A DNA stretch of 64,000 bases from Phymorhynchus buccinoides (Eukaryota; Mollusca; Gastropoda; Neogastropoda; Raphitomidae), in assembly GCA_017654935.2 (NCBI GenBank), contig CM065698.1, positions 39,346,739 through 39,410,738 on the forward strand, written 5' to 3'. The notes beneath the pieces are model-generated. The model was given only the letters and a program-made list of their open reading frames with translations, made no database searches and was not told the DNA's origin. Each line of letters starts with the position of its first letter. Within the stretch, counting starts at the first letter, position 1. Both the position numbers and the translations under genes were made by a program. Positions 21,621 to 32,604 of this stretch are shown in pieces.

Positions 21621-21836
21621 AGGGGAAGACGGGGTAAAAAGCGCATGGGCGGGTAAGAAGCCCACCCCAATTATCTCATGAAATAAAGCAAATTTCAGTC
21701 AAATTTGCCCATGAGACGAATGCTAGACATTAACGCTCGTCTCATGGGCAAAATGAGACTGAAATTTGCTTCATTTCATGAGATAATTGGGGTGGGCTTC
21801 TTACCCGCCCATGCGCTTTTTACCCCGTCTTCCCCT
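21621..21836. mobile_element. almost perfect palindromic MITE, 8-bp flank repeat
   Basis: AGGGGAAGACGGGGTAAAAA begins an inverted repeat that runs nearly without mismatch for about 95 bp per arm. ACCTACCT flanks both sides (21613-21620 and 21837-21844). An 8-bp duplication suggests hAT, though that octamer is itself repetitive. Confidence 0.85.
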
Positions 21837-21844
21837 ACCTACCT

Positions 21845-23460
21845 GATGAAATTCTTCTAGTTTCGTTTTCTAGCTCCGTTCTCTATTTCTTCTCGTCAAT
21901 CGGACAGCCTTCTGTGTGTGGACACACACACACACACACACACACATGATGTAAACTATAAACAATCATAAATGCACACATATTTCTCCCTCTTTTCATT
22001 CTCGGCTGTTTCTGGGTTTTTTCTCAGCCGTCTACATTGCATCATTTACAGTAAAATCATTCTTCATCTTGGTATATATACCTAGTTTACAGTCATTGTT
22101 CTTACCGTGGCTGCGACGCATGGAGAGATCCAGTTCAAGATCAGACCTGCATGCACTTTACTTCGCATTTTATTATTTTGTACTTAACAAACTGATGTAG
22201 ATCGTCATATTATATCCATCTCTGCTGATATATTTGCTTTACTTGCTGATCGAATTGATACGAGCTTGGCACAGCATCTTCAATCTTCAAATGTTTTGGT
22301 CACGCCGTCTAATTAGACTATTAGTGACTTGGAGGCAGCTAGACCAATCCGGCTACCGTAGCGGTCCCCGAGGGCAAGCCCCGACCGGCACAGCTCCTGC
22401 CCTTCATTTACCACTACTTTGATCTATGGCCCCCTAACCCTATCTTGAATTTAGAATGGCATGTTATTGAGCTCCCTCTTGAATGATATTTGTTGGAATT
22501 TGAGGGAGTGGTTTGATCTGGTACGAGCGTTTCCAGGAAGAAGGTCGATTTTTCTTGTCAGCTCTTTGGTGTGAGAATTCCAAACTGCAGGCGCACAAGT
22601 GTGTTGTATGATAGCTTTGAACTCTGTCGTTTGGCAATGCATAACGCAAGGGCCAAAGTCAAAGGGGTGAAATACAACCTTGGAAGTGCTTCAAACACAA
22701 CATTGCATTGCAGCCTGCCGGTTCCCACAATGAAGCTGATTTTTGTATAAAGCCTTTTTTGTTTTTAAATCAGCCGTTTTCTCAGTCAAATGGGTTCTTT
22801 CAGCAGTTACATCAATGTGTAAACATATTTGTGAGATCGACATCACGCTTGACCTTACTTCGTCTATTTTTAGGTTGACGGCAATCTGTGAATCTCCTTT
22901 CGCTTTTGGGGCCACTAGATCCAAAGAGACTAGCTATATCTTCTTTTTTTTTACTAGTTTTTTTTTTCTTTCAGAAAAAAGCATGCTATTTTCGCTTTTG
23001 AGGCCAGCTGAGTCATAGCAGATGAAAAGTTTCATTTTTGAGATAATAACATTCCAGAAAATCTGCCTCCTTTACTTCATGATCTAGATCTAGCAATTTG
23101 ACGCATGAAGCCTTCCAACAACTTTACGTCATAAGTAGGTAGGTATATCTAGGGTAGACTGTTACACGCCAGTTTAGACAGATCGACCAAGCTTATCAAG
23201 CTAGATTAACACTAACATTTGTTCAGCCCGTCGTACATGGCGAAAGCCGATACGCGACGTTAAACTGAACTTCCATCCATAACATTAGACTGTAACACAG
23301 TGAGAGTTAATCATATAAGATGGTTTCGACATATTCTGGCTTGTAGATGCAGCATCTGAGTTATAATTTCAATCCAATAGCATCAATCAGAAAGAGGTTT
23401 AACGAAACTGTTTACGGTTTTGTCATGAATATTCGCCAGAAAATGGCTGCAAACAAAGTC
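21845..23460. other. intergenic, no gene seen
   Basis: It contains a (CA)n run at 21926-21946. No coding exon or named repeat can be supported. Confidence 0.35.
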
Positions 23461-25560
23461 TTGTGACAATTTCGTCCATACCCCATGCAATTTCGTCCAG
23501 GCATGACATGCAATTTCGTCCAAGGACAAAGAGCAAAGCACAGTGACTTGTAGTTTGAAATAAATTAATAGAATAGCCTAGCTGTAGATGTGTTTATTTT
23601 CTTCTCTTTTTTTTATTAAGACTAGCAATCGCCCCGTGGCAGTTAATTCCCGTGGCAGTTTTAACCCCATGGCAGTATTTAACAATACTGGAGGCAATGC
23701 CCGGAGGCAGTGCTAAACCAGTAAAGTCCCGATTTTTTAATAATAGATACGTGTAGTGTCATCCCCTTGTAATCTCCACTGCCCCCCCCCCCCATCCATC
23801 CCTCCGCCCACCCACCCACCCCCTACCCCACCCATCCCCCCCCTACCCCACCCCCATCCCCTACCCCACCCATAACCAGCTGGGTGACCTACTCGTCACC
23901 CCAGCACGTGTGAACCATGGTCTCATGCCCACAGCAGTTCCCCCCCCCCCCCCCCTTTAATAACAGCACGTTTGGACATATGTCGTTTCGCCTAGTCAGC
24001 GAAAGTGTAAATTGGTGCATATCGCGTGCATTTATGAACGGATGCTGTTGAAAGTTCCTGCCGTGCTTTGCCCGGGTCATAGCAAGCCTGACAGCAAATT
24101 TGAGACGATTCGGTTAAGAAACGGCGGAGTTATTCGTGAAAAGGTGAAGCGGCGTCTAGCGCGCGTTTCTGAACCGATTCGCTTCCGGTTTGGCACACAG
24201 ATAGTCCCCGGCCCCGGTCATCTTCCTGCCAAATTCGAAGGAAATCGGCCCAGAAACGCCGGAGATACAGGCGCCGAGAGGCCGGTGGATGCGCGTTTCG
24301 CGCATTTGCGAAACCGCGCAAATGATACGGCTGCCTCGGTTGCCGTTGCCATCGCCCAGTTAGGGCTCACAGCAAATTTGAAGCGATTCGGTCGAAAAAC
24401 GGCGGAGTTATAAGGCCCGTTTCGTGTTTCAGACACACAGACACACACACACACGGACGGACAGTTGGCTTTTTACTATTACTAGCGCAACGCCGAGTAC
24501 CAGTAACGCCTAGTAACGGTAACGCCAAGTACTGGTAACGCTGAGTACAGCAAATTTGAAGCGATTCGGTTAAGAAACGGCGGAGTGGTATAGCGCGCGC
24601 GTTTCTGAACCGATTCGCTTGCGGTTTGGCACACCGATAGTCACCGTCCCCGGTCATCTACCTGCCAAATTCGAAGGCAATCGGCCCAGAAACGCCGGAG
24701 ATACTGGCGCCGAGAGGCCGGCGGATGCGCGTTTCGCGCATTTGCGAAACCGCGCAAATGATACGGCCGCCTCGGTTGCCGTTGCCATCGCCCCGTTAGG
24801 GCTCACAGCAAATTTGAAGCGATTCGGTCGAAAAACGGCGGAGTTATAAGGCCCGTTTCGTGTTTCAGACACACAGACACACACACACACACACGGACAG
24901 TTGGCTTATTACTATATGATGATGATGATGATAATGTTGTGTGAGCTCGGAAAACAAAAGAAAAGGCCTCCAGTACATTTTATCAAGAGGGTCAAAAATC
25001 CACTGTGGCACCTGTAAGCCCGTCAGTAGTGAGACATGATATAAGTTTGCTTAAACGTCCTCCAGCCTGGAACAGGCACATTATTAACTATATAGATGGT
25101 GGGACGATCCTGGAGGTACTGCTATATCAGGAAAGTTTCCATTTTTTAAATGATAGAGTAGTCAGAAACTGCGTTGGACGAAATTGCATTGATGCTTGGA
25201 TTTTTACCATACAAATTCGTCCAGTTGATTTGTCATAAATACATTAATCTAAATTAAAAAAATAAAATTGCCCATTGAAAATTCATCATTATAAAATAAA
25301 CACATGGTAAAATCACAAATGTTGTGAAAACAAAGGAATATTAACATTTGATTTTAGGCACCTGTTTCTGCGTGATTTACAGTTTTATGGTATGTGACTG
25401 TCTTCAGGCATGCAGTTGCTAAGATTTAGATCCAGCTTTTCACGCAGATCACACTCACACTTAATTGTAGTGAATAAACTAATGAATAGTACTGTTTTTA
25501 TCATTGGGATTCCTTTTAAGTTTTACAAAATTGCTGGCGGACGAATTTGGAACACACTAC
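23461..25560. repeat. region bounded by inverted CAATTTCGTCC motifs
   Basis: CAATTTCGTCC occurs three times at 23468-23521, and inverted or related forms (GGACGAAATTGCA, GGACGAATTTGG) occur at 25177-25190 and 25540-25552. Between them lie a family E fragment (23685-23745), a C-rich tract (23781-23876), the GC-rich repeat and another E fragment (25095-25155). It may be one composite element. Confidence 0.35.
24062..24905 (+). repeat. GC-rich repeat, two tandem units
   Basis: Two units (about 24078-24475 and 24545-24902) share 'gcaaatttgaagcgattcgg', 'cggcccagaaacgccggag', 'gcgcatttgcgaaaccgcgc' and end in '(cacaga)(ca)n ggacagttggct'. The linker carries imperfect copies of 'taacgccgagtaccag'. 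A third copy lies inverted at 45465-46010. High GC keeps frames open on both strands, but no protein family is recognised. Confidence 0.75.
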
Positions 25561-25772
25561 TATATATCTTATGACTTTACTTACTAGGCATATACGTCAT
25601 TTAGGCTATGGGACACAGAAGGAGACGGCTGAACTGTGTCATTACTTACTTATTACTAACAGCTGAAATAAATTATAAACAGACGCAAAGATGTGACTAC
25701 CATTGGCTCCAAGCGATGATTCGACAAAATGTTTGAACTGGAACAGAAGTGTAGATGTAGACTATCAGCAAT
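25161..25772. other. upstream region of the membrane glycoprotein
   Basis: AT-rich. Presumed promoter and 5' UTR, but with no clear TATA box or initiator. Confidence 0.3.
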
Positions 25773-27110
25773 ATGTTCGTTGAACCTAAACGTTTTATTT
25801 TTCTGACGTTCGTTTTGAGTTTGACACTTTTGCCTGACATTGGGTATGCTGAAAATTGTAAAATTAAGAAGTATTGCAGTATTTGCCCCTTTCCGATCTT
25901 CATAGGTCCCGGACAAAGTGTGAACATGAACATTACCTGCAGTCTTGCGGGTGTTGCCGATTTTGAATCGATAGAGATGGGAAGGATGAGGAACAGCGAT
26001 TATAATCCCCCATATGCTTATAGTGCGGTTGCGTATATGAATAATAGCAACACCACAGCCAGGTATGTCCATGGGGACGCTTTTTTTTCAAAGTATAGGT
26101 TCCTGCCATTTATGCCCAGCAATAGCTCCATCTCGTCCACTGATACAACCATAACGCTCGTGCTCACACTGTCGCCCGCCCTGAAAACATCAGACTTTGA
26201 AGAGCGGTACGATTGGTACTGTTTAATTTGGACTATCCCTAGCAACGTGTTCACCACATTTACTTATGTGCCTGTGATGCCATATCCTACTGACACAACA
26301 CTTACCGTCTCTGGACAGGTGAAATCCACTTACAATAGTTCAGAGAGCGTGGATTTAGTGTGCTATGGTCTCTCTACCTTCAATGTCAGCATAAGTGAGA
26401 TTTTATCGTTCAATTTCCAGGTATGGCTTAGTAATGAGGGTCGCTGGGTCGACGCACTACTATATCACAGAGAATATGTGATCGCCTACACGGAAGGTAA
26501 GCAGGAAGCGCATGGACCCTATTACCGCCAACGCCACACCCTTAAACTGAAGATGGCCGCCATCGACGGCTGCAGTGCACGTTTTCGTTGTCTTCAGTCC
26601 TTCAACAGCCTACGCTTTTTTGAAGAATTGGCTCCCGAGCTGGTCCTCAATGTCACTATGTGCACTGGAAGCTGCCTGTCCCAAGGAGGTAACGAAACCT
26701 GTGAAGCACTCAACAACAATGAAGCACTCAACAACCCGACGGGCGAAAAACTTTCGTCAAAAACGAATCAGACCATTGTGTTGTCCGTCAGCATTTTAGG
26801 AGCTGCTGCCTTCTGCTGCCTAGTGATCGCTGTCATACTCATCTTGAAACGCAGCAAAAAGAGCAAGAAAAGGAGACCTAGGCCTAGTGCGTCTGGAATG
26901 ATGATGGTACCGGTTTCTGCAGGTGCCGTCCCCCAGCCTGCCCCCCACGCTTCGTTCAGCACCGGTAGCGTGCATCATCCCTCCGAGTACACACCGTCCT
27001 TTGTCTCACGCACCCCAGGTCAAAGCAGGTCTTTCTCAGAGATGCCGTACACTGGCCACTCTTACAAACACGACGATGCGTCGTCTATGGCTTCGTCCGC
27101 CTTTTACTGA
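25773..27110 (+). CDS. type I membrane glycoprotein with two Ig-like cysteine pairs, intronless
   Basis: I do not recognise the family. The 445-residue frame starts with a signal peptide (hydrophobic 8-20, likely cleavage after GYA26). A luminal or extracellular part follows, with at least seven N-glycosylation sequons (NIT53, NTT93, NSS117, NSS188, NVS204, NVT293, NET307, NQT332). Cys56 with Cys150 (in DWYC) and Cys197 with Cys273 (in SARFRC) are spaced like two Ig-fold disulfides. A cysteine-rich stalk (297, 301, 310) precedes the membrane span at about 334-358 (IVLSVSILGAAAFCCLVIAV), a stop-transfer KRSKKSKKRRPRP, and an 85-residue Ser/Pro/Tyr-rich tail ending SSAFY. No ITIM or kinase is seen. 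The role is inferred only as a surface receptor or adhesion protein. Being intronless amid intron-rich genes, it could be a retrocopy that kept its function. Confidence 0.8.
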   Translation: MFVEPKRFIFLTFVLSLTLLPDIGYAENCKIKKYCSICPFPIFIGPGQSVNMNITCSLAGVADFESIEMGRMRNSDYNPPYAYSAVAYMNNSNTTARYVHGDAFFSKYRFLPFMPSNSSISSTDTTITLVLTLSPALKTSDFEERYDWYCLIWTIPSNVFTTFTYVPVMPYPTDTTLTVSGQVKSTYNSSESVDLVCYGLSTFNVSISEILSFNFQVWLSNEGRWVDALLYHREYVIAYTEGKQEAHGPYYRQRHTLKLKMAAIDGCSARFRCLQSFNSLRFFEELAPELVLNVTMCTGSCLSQGGNETCEALNNNEALNNPTGEKLSSKTNQTIVLSVSILGAAAFCCLVIAVILILKRSKKSKKRRPRPSASGMMMVPVSAGAVPQPAPHASFSTGSVHHPSEYTPSFVSRTPGQSRSFSEMPYTGHSYKHDDASSMASSAFY

Positions 27111-27985
27111 TGGACAATCATTTCTCATCTTACGACAGAACACTAGTCCCACAAGAGACCACATATTGCAAGCTTTCCAGGTTTTAGACATACTTATAAT
27201 CGTCCATCAGCTTGGGTATTTCATTACCACTTGGGGGGCAATTTATCTTGGTGATTTTTGGAAACTACATTATCCTCTGTAACGATACTTGTATGATATA
27301 GATGCGACAGTGGTATAGCCATCTGTCCGTTATCACGTGATTTATCAACATACCCTTTAGTATGAAGCATGGAACAAACGCCTACTAAGAAAATCAATGT
27401 AAGCAAGGAAATACTCTACTTTAAAATTTTTCACCCATCCATGTTTAACTATTGCTGAAATTAATCTGGTTTTTTTTATTATTATAGATTCAGTTCTTCA
27501 CTGTTGTATTGAAATACATAATGTGTGTGTGCGCGCACGCATATGCGCACTGTGCGCAGTGTTAAAGCATTCCTTAACCTAGAGATGTCAAAAATATGTT
27601 AGAAATCCCCCCCCCCCCAGGTGGTAATGAAAACCCCTATTTTGGGGGTCTTGCTGATGGTCTATAACCTGTCCTTAAGATTGTAGCCTAGGGCCTATAC
27701 TGTGATTTTTAGGACAATACAATTATACGTGTTCAAATAAAAACTTATATCTCGACATAGTTTATGCATTTATGCTTGAAACCGTGAAATGTTAATTAAC
27801 AGGCGTAGGCCTACAGCTACAATTTTAAGCTACTCTTGAAAATAATGGTCTCGTGTCTTCAGTCAGGCAAACCAGGTCATATAATTTATTACTGTCATTT
27901 ATCATCAGGCTGTTTGCACACTTTTGCTAATCGTAAATGAATCAGAGATCAAATGATATATGATATTTTGGGAAGCAATGTTTGA
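27111..27985 (+). other. 3' flank of the membrane glycoprotein gene
   Basis: AATAAA occurs at about 27736-27741, about 625 nt after the stop, a plausible polyadenylation signal. A C-run lies at 27608-27618. Nothing else is identified. Confidence 0.4.
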
Positions 27986-27987
<2 letters not shown>

Positions 27988-28062
<75 letters not shown>

Positions 28063-28106
28063 TTTCAAAACGCATAGTCTCTTTAGCAAACTACTTTTAA
28101 CATACA
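27988..28106. repeat. (CT)n with a 45-bp flank shared with 30236
   Basis: About 73 bp of (TC)n, then 'ttttcaaaacgcatagtctc' and 'tttagcaaactacttttaa'. The same flank follows the (TC)n at 30077-30239, with 'ta' inserted after 'gcata'. The array and flank therefore belong to one repeated unit. Confidence 0.85.
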
Positions 28107-28820
28107 AGAAACAAACAACTACACAAGTGTAAAGTGACGTTATTTTATTCACAAGAGACAAAACAAAACTACTGGATATTTCGGCGAATGCGCCTTTATC
28201 AACACAGACAAACAATTAAACAGCAAATGTAGCAAAACGAGCAAAAAGCAGGCAACAGAAGGAGCAAAAAAACATCAAGATCAAAAGAAAAACAACACTC
28301 TCCCTCTACAGTCCAACGCGTAAATGATACAACAAAGTTGAACCCAAAGAGCAAGGCTGTGAACACAAATCAGGGTGAGGGAAAAAATGCTTTGAAGTGA
28401 GAGAGGTTGGGGACAGTGAGTACGCAATCATAGATGGCAGAAGTTGGAAACAAGGGTCAGTTGTGGGTAAGGGGTGGGGAGCGGAGGTTTGGTGAAGAGA
28501 ACAAATCTCGTGCTAAAGTAAACACATGTAGCAGAAGCTGACATTATAAAAATGAAAAAGATAGGGAGAGAAGGGGGGGGGGGGGGGGGGGGGGGCGGGG
28601 TCGCCGCCTATGTCTGACGACCCCAAAGTGGGTTGCCCCACCCTGGCACCGAGGGGTGAGGGGGAAAACGGAAGTTCTCCGAGAAAGAAAAAAACCCCTA
28701 GTCAGACACACTTGTCTATGACATAAAAAAAGAAAAACATATTTAAAGGATTAAGGGTGAAAAAAACTCTGGGAGAAAAAAAAAACCTGCGCATGTGGTC
28801 AAAGACAAGTGCAACAAACC
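28107..28820. other. unassigned, with poly-G
   Basis: No gene seen. A G-run of about 24 lies at 28572-28596, followed by 'cggggtcgccgcctatg'. Confidence 0.4.

Positions 28821-28821
<1 letters not shown>

Positions 28822-28862
<41 letters not shown>
28822..28862. repeat. (CA)n microsatellite
   Basis: About 20 CA units. Confidence 0.95.
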
Positions 28863-28865
<3 letters not shown>

Positions 28866-28869
28866 CTCT

Positions 28870-29330
28870 TCGTCTCTCACACACAACCACACACTGGGAC
28901 TAGAGGAATGCAAAATAAGCAATGGCATAGGCCTATTTTGGAAGAAAAAACGTCTAAATGGGGGGTGGGAGGAGGGTTTGGAAGGAAGGGGTGGGGAGGA
29001 GGCTATGGGAAGGAAGGGGTGGGTGGGTGGGTATTGGGCGGTAGCGAAGGATAGGAATCAAATTGATCATTATTGGCTCTTGCAGCTAGTTGGGCTTAAT
29101 CTTTGTGAAGAACAAACTCCCAAATAGAGGCTCAGGGTGCCGGTGGCTAATTCGGCTTTATTATTATTTTTAGAAAGATTCACCCAATGCAATGGATAGT
29201 GAAGGACACAGGCTTGCATTGTTGGCTCTTGCAGCTAGTTCGGTTTGGTCTTATGTGAGAGATCGACCCAAACAAAGTTGATAATGAAAACTAGACATTC
29301 CATTTGAAACAAGTTTGTAAATTAATTGGG
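28870..29330. other. G-rich spacer with local duplication
   Basis: 'ttggctcttgcagctagttgg/cgg' occurs at 29070 and 29221, a diverged local duplication. No gene is seen. Confidence 0.4.
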
Positions 29331-29334
29331 AATG

Positions 29335-29369
29335 CAGAGGTCCACGCCCGGGGGGAGGGGGGGGGGGGT

Positions 29370-29403
<34 letters not shown>

Positions 29404-29544
29404 GGGGGGAACCTTCTTCGCTTAGCTGTGGCTATTGAACCCTACCACACTGCCCAGTATACAGGGGTCACTCCTTCGCTTAGCTGTGGCTATTGGACCC
29501 CTATCCCCCCAACCCAGACTGGACACACAGGGAAGTGTGTGTGT

Positions 29545-29575
<31 letters not shown>

Positions 29576-29615
29576 GGGTAGGTAGGTGTGTGGGGGGAGG
29601 GGGGGGGGGGGGAGG
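29335..29615. repeat. poly-G tracts and duplicated spacer
   Basis: Near-pure G runs at 29350-29405, 29559-29578 and 29590-29612. Between them 'cttcgcttagctgtggctat' occurs twice (29415 and 29474). A (GT)n run is at 29538-29558. Confidence 0.85.
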
Positions 29616-29848
29616 AGGGGAACTTTTAAGTTAAATAAGTTAAATTAACATCAGCTAACATTCATTTATTGGCATATATACATATACTTATTTTAAACTG
29701 TTTGATATCACTTATCATGACATAACTTATGGTAAGTGTTTTTGATGATTAAAGACTGGTCGTTTCATTGCTTTTTGTCTTCTTCTTTTTTCTGACTGCA
29801 TGTCTGTCTGTCTGTTATTCTGTCTGTCTGCCTGCCTCTCTCTTTCTC
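29616..29848. other. AT-rich spacer
   Basis: No feature seen. Confidence 0.35.
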
Positions 29849-29874
29849 CCTCTCCCCCCCCCCCCTCCCCCCCC

Positions 29875-29905
<31 letters not shown>

Positions 29906-29985
29906 CCCCCTCTATCTCTCTCGTTTGTCTGTCCTGTATGTCTGTCTCTCTCTGCGTCTGTCTCTCTCTATTCTCTCTCTCTCAG
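29849..29985. repeat. C-run and (CT)n tract
   Basis: Poly-C at 29855-29885 followed by (CT)n and imperfect TGTCT repeats. Confidence 0.9.
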
Positions 29986-30073
29986 GGCTGGGTGAAAAAA
30001 AAACCATTGTATTGCTTATCTCATGTTTCCCTGGTTAAATAAAATTTCGTTTTAGCTTTCTCTCAATCTATCA

Positions 30074-30280
<207 letters not shown>

Positions 30281-30562
30281 TTAAATTAACCTCATCCCTG
30301 CCAAGGGGCAGCATCCGGTCAACGCCTTCATCAACTGACCAGCAACTGGTTTAAATGTTTTATTTTCCAAATCAACATGAACAACAACTGCAGCCTGAAG
30401 GAGGCCTGTACCTTGTGCCGCTCTGGGGTCGAAATTTATCGACCACCGGTCTTCATTCATCACACCCAGAGGATTTCCAAGGAAGACACTCTGCACCTGT
30501 GTTGTGCATGACACAAAGCCTTTTCTGTACACTAAAACAACGTTTCCTCTTCCCTCCCCCAT
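30281..30562 (-). CDS. unrecognised open frame (93 codons), doubtful
   Basis: A complex-composition minus-strand frame (VFLGNPLGVMNEDRWSINFD, AVVVHVDLENKTFKPVAGQL). It diverges from a plus-strand frame whose first good ATG is at 30598, 36 bp away. No family is recognised. It may be a relic of a transposon protein. Confidence 0.2.
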   Translation of the reverse strand: MGEGRGNVVLVYRKGFVSCTTQVQSVFLGNPLGVMNEDRWSINFDPRAAQGTGLLQAAVVVHVDLENKTFKPVAGQLMKALTGCCPLAGMRLI

Positions 30563-30597
30563 TGACTCCTCCGCGTGTTGAGCCTAACAACATCACT

Positions 30598-30888
30598 ATG
30601 GGCCACAAGAACCGCCCCCCTCCACCATTCAACGACTCCCACCGTGACTTAAGTTCCCGAAAGTACAGACTGACCAACGTGAAAACAACCACCCCTTCCA
30701 TCTTCTCCCAACCTCCCCCAAACACCAACATGCCTGATCAGTGCGCGGTGAGTAAAACTGACACTTCAGTGAATGACCATAAGCGTAAGCGTAAGCTAAC
30801 TGACAATGACGTCGCAATGCCAAACCCAGGGCCAGAACTAAACGCCGCTCCTTCACCCACCAACCCGGCCCCCCTCCCCTTCCAATGA
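30598..30888 (+). CDS. unrecognised Pro-rich open frame (96 codons), doubtful
   Basis: From the ATG at 30598 the frame is Pro/Thr/Asn-rich with a basic KRKRKL cluster, and stops just before a (CA)n run. It could be the start of a LINE ORF1 or chance. No homologue is recognised. Confidence 0.2.
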   Translation: MGHKNRPPPPFNDSHRDLSSRKYRLTNVKTTTPSIFSQPPPNTNMPDQCAVSKTDTSVNDHKRKRKLTDNDVAMPNPGPELNAAPSPTNPAPLPFQ

Positions 30889-31227
30889 CCAACACACACA
30901 CACACACACACAAACAACAACACCCCCTCCCCCAAAAAAACCCAACAACAACAAGCCAAGTAAAATTAACATCCTTCCGCTCCGACTACAACCAAAAGAT
31001 GTCAAGCCAATGGTTTTACAACAAATAAGAGTTAATTTAAGAGTTTGAGTTTTATGCAATTGTGCCCATGCAAACACAACTTAAAGACAGCCTTTTCAAG
31101 GATCGGAACACTCACTTTGCTCTGGTTCCTAGAAATCAAAATGGCGATTCCTCCTTGGCGGAGTTTTGGGAGAGAGAAGCCATTTTGGACGGGATGGGGG
31201 GTGGAGGACGCTCACTGAGTGGTTGAA

Positions 31228-31306
31228 GCTTTTTTGGCTCATTCGTGTTAACACGAAGTGAGTCTATAGTATGATAGTTGTTCGGTTGTGTGTCTGTGTG
31301 TAGGCC

Positions 31307-31345
<39 letters not shown>

Positions 31346-31400
31346 TGTGCCCGTGGTCACTTTAATCTCCAAACTTTAATGTTGGCATTTTCTGGGGAAA
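31228..31400 (+). repeat. repeat family H, copy 1
   Basis: 'ttttttggctcattcgtg', 'acgaagtgagtctatagtat', 'ttcggttgtgtgtctg', (TA)n/(GT)n, then 'cccgtggtca' and 'ccaaactttaatgttggcat'. Related copies are at 40575-40690 and, inverted, at 45090-45250. Confidence 0.7.
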
Positions 31401-31588
31401 TAGAAGGTATACATTGTTCAAACTTTGCACACATATGTCTAGATGCAAGTTTTCAAACAATGATGGTTTGAATAATTAAATACTTAAAACAACACTGTAA
31501 ACAGATAACAAACAGATAACATTTTAGATTAGTGGGTTAGAGAGTATTCAAAAGGCAACATGAGTTAAGAAACTAATCAACACTGAAA

Positions 31589-31661
31589 GCCTCGATAGCT
31601 CATTGGTAGAGTGTTTGTCTGTCATGCCAATGGTTCCGGGTCTGATTCTCGGCACGGGTAC
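31589..31661 (+). tRNA. tRNA-Asp(GTC)-like sequence, probably a pseudogene or SINE head
   Basis: The box A-like 'tagctcattggtagagtg', D-arm GCTC/GAGT, anticodon loop CTGTCAT (GTC) and T-arm CCGGG/CTCGG can be read. The acceptor arms (GCCTCGA / CACGGGT) pair poorly and the T-loop is TCTGATT rather than TTCRANY. A T-run that could end Pol III transcription follows. It is not convincing as a functional tRNA. Confidence 0.35.
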
Positions 31662-32223
31662 TTTTTAATTTTAAATTTTTTTAAAGTTGTATCGATAGTT
31701 TCATTTGTACTTTAACATTTTATTGGCAATCTTGTACTTTAGACACCCCCCTCAATCTTTGTTTGTTGTCGTCCCACATGTTACTGTTCGAGTGAGCCTT
31801 GAAGGCTTTGCCTCTTGTTCTTCTTTGTAGTGCAGTAAAAAAAAGAAAAGAAAACAACAACTGAGGAGCTATTTGCTCAGTTTGTTGTGAGCGAAACTCC
31901 TTTTGGTAAACTAAATAAAAAGACTTGCATTGTGGAAAATTCGTGATTTGGTCAAAGCGACTCAGGGGGCCATTAGACTGAAAAGAGAAGGCATATGCCA
32001 TCTCTTTCACTAAAGAGTTTGACTCCCAGCACCTCCGCCAAGGACTGAGGAATCGCAGATTTGATGGTTTGATTTCTAGGAAACCCGGAGCAAAGTGAGT
32101 GTTGCGATCTCTGTAAAGGGTGTTTCCCTGGTGATCTCGACGTGTTTCTTGCAAAAACTCATCCGTCAGGGTGCCCCTTTAAAGCATAGATTATTTCAAG
32201 GCTATGAACAAGATTTTTTTTTT

Positions 32224-32604
32224 TAGGGGTAAAGATGTGCCCCCCCCCCCCTGCATTTCTCGGTTAATTGTATTTTTCCGTTTTTGCCTTTCCTACCATA
32301 CATACAGCTGTATTTTAGGAACATTTTCAGCTAATTCTCTTTTTGGAATACTAACCCTAACCCTAACCCTAACCCTACCCCCCACTATGTACTGCAGTAC
32401 ACCGCGATTTGTCACAGTTGTGGTTCGTTGCGTTTTTCCGTCTTATAGGGTGGGGGGTAGGGGTAGGGCTAGGGTTAGTATTCCAAAAAGGTTATTAGCT
32501 AAAAAGGTTCCTAAAATACAGCTTTATGTATGGTAAGAAAGGCTAAAACGGAAAAATACAATTAACCGAGAAATGTAGGGGGGTGGCACATCTTGACCTT
32601 TAGT
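32224..32604. mobile_element. fold-back element with telomere-like repeats in both arms
   Basis: The arms are inverted over about 150 bp each: 'aaagatgtgcc' / 'ggcacatctt', 'tttctcggttaattgtattt', 'ataca(t)acagctgtatttta', 'ctttttggaatactaaccc'. The left arm contains (CCCTAA) about four times at 32350-32374. The right arm has the inverted, degenerate 'ggtaggggtagggctagggt'. No coding frame. Confidence 0.8.

Larger units (their letters stand above)
31093..32125. mobile_element. inverted-repeat pair, possible DNA element
   Basis: The left arm 31096-31170 (aacactcactttgctc, ttcctagaaatcaaa, gcgattcctc, ccttggcggag) recurs inverted at 32038-32110 with moderate divergence. The interior carries a family H repeat and a tRNA-like segment. 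Confidence 0.5.

Noticed and set aside
24012..24413. 133-codon protein gene in the GC-rich repeat
   Set aside because: High GC gives open frames on both strands, and the frame is not kept consistently between the three copies.
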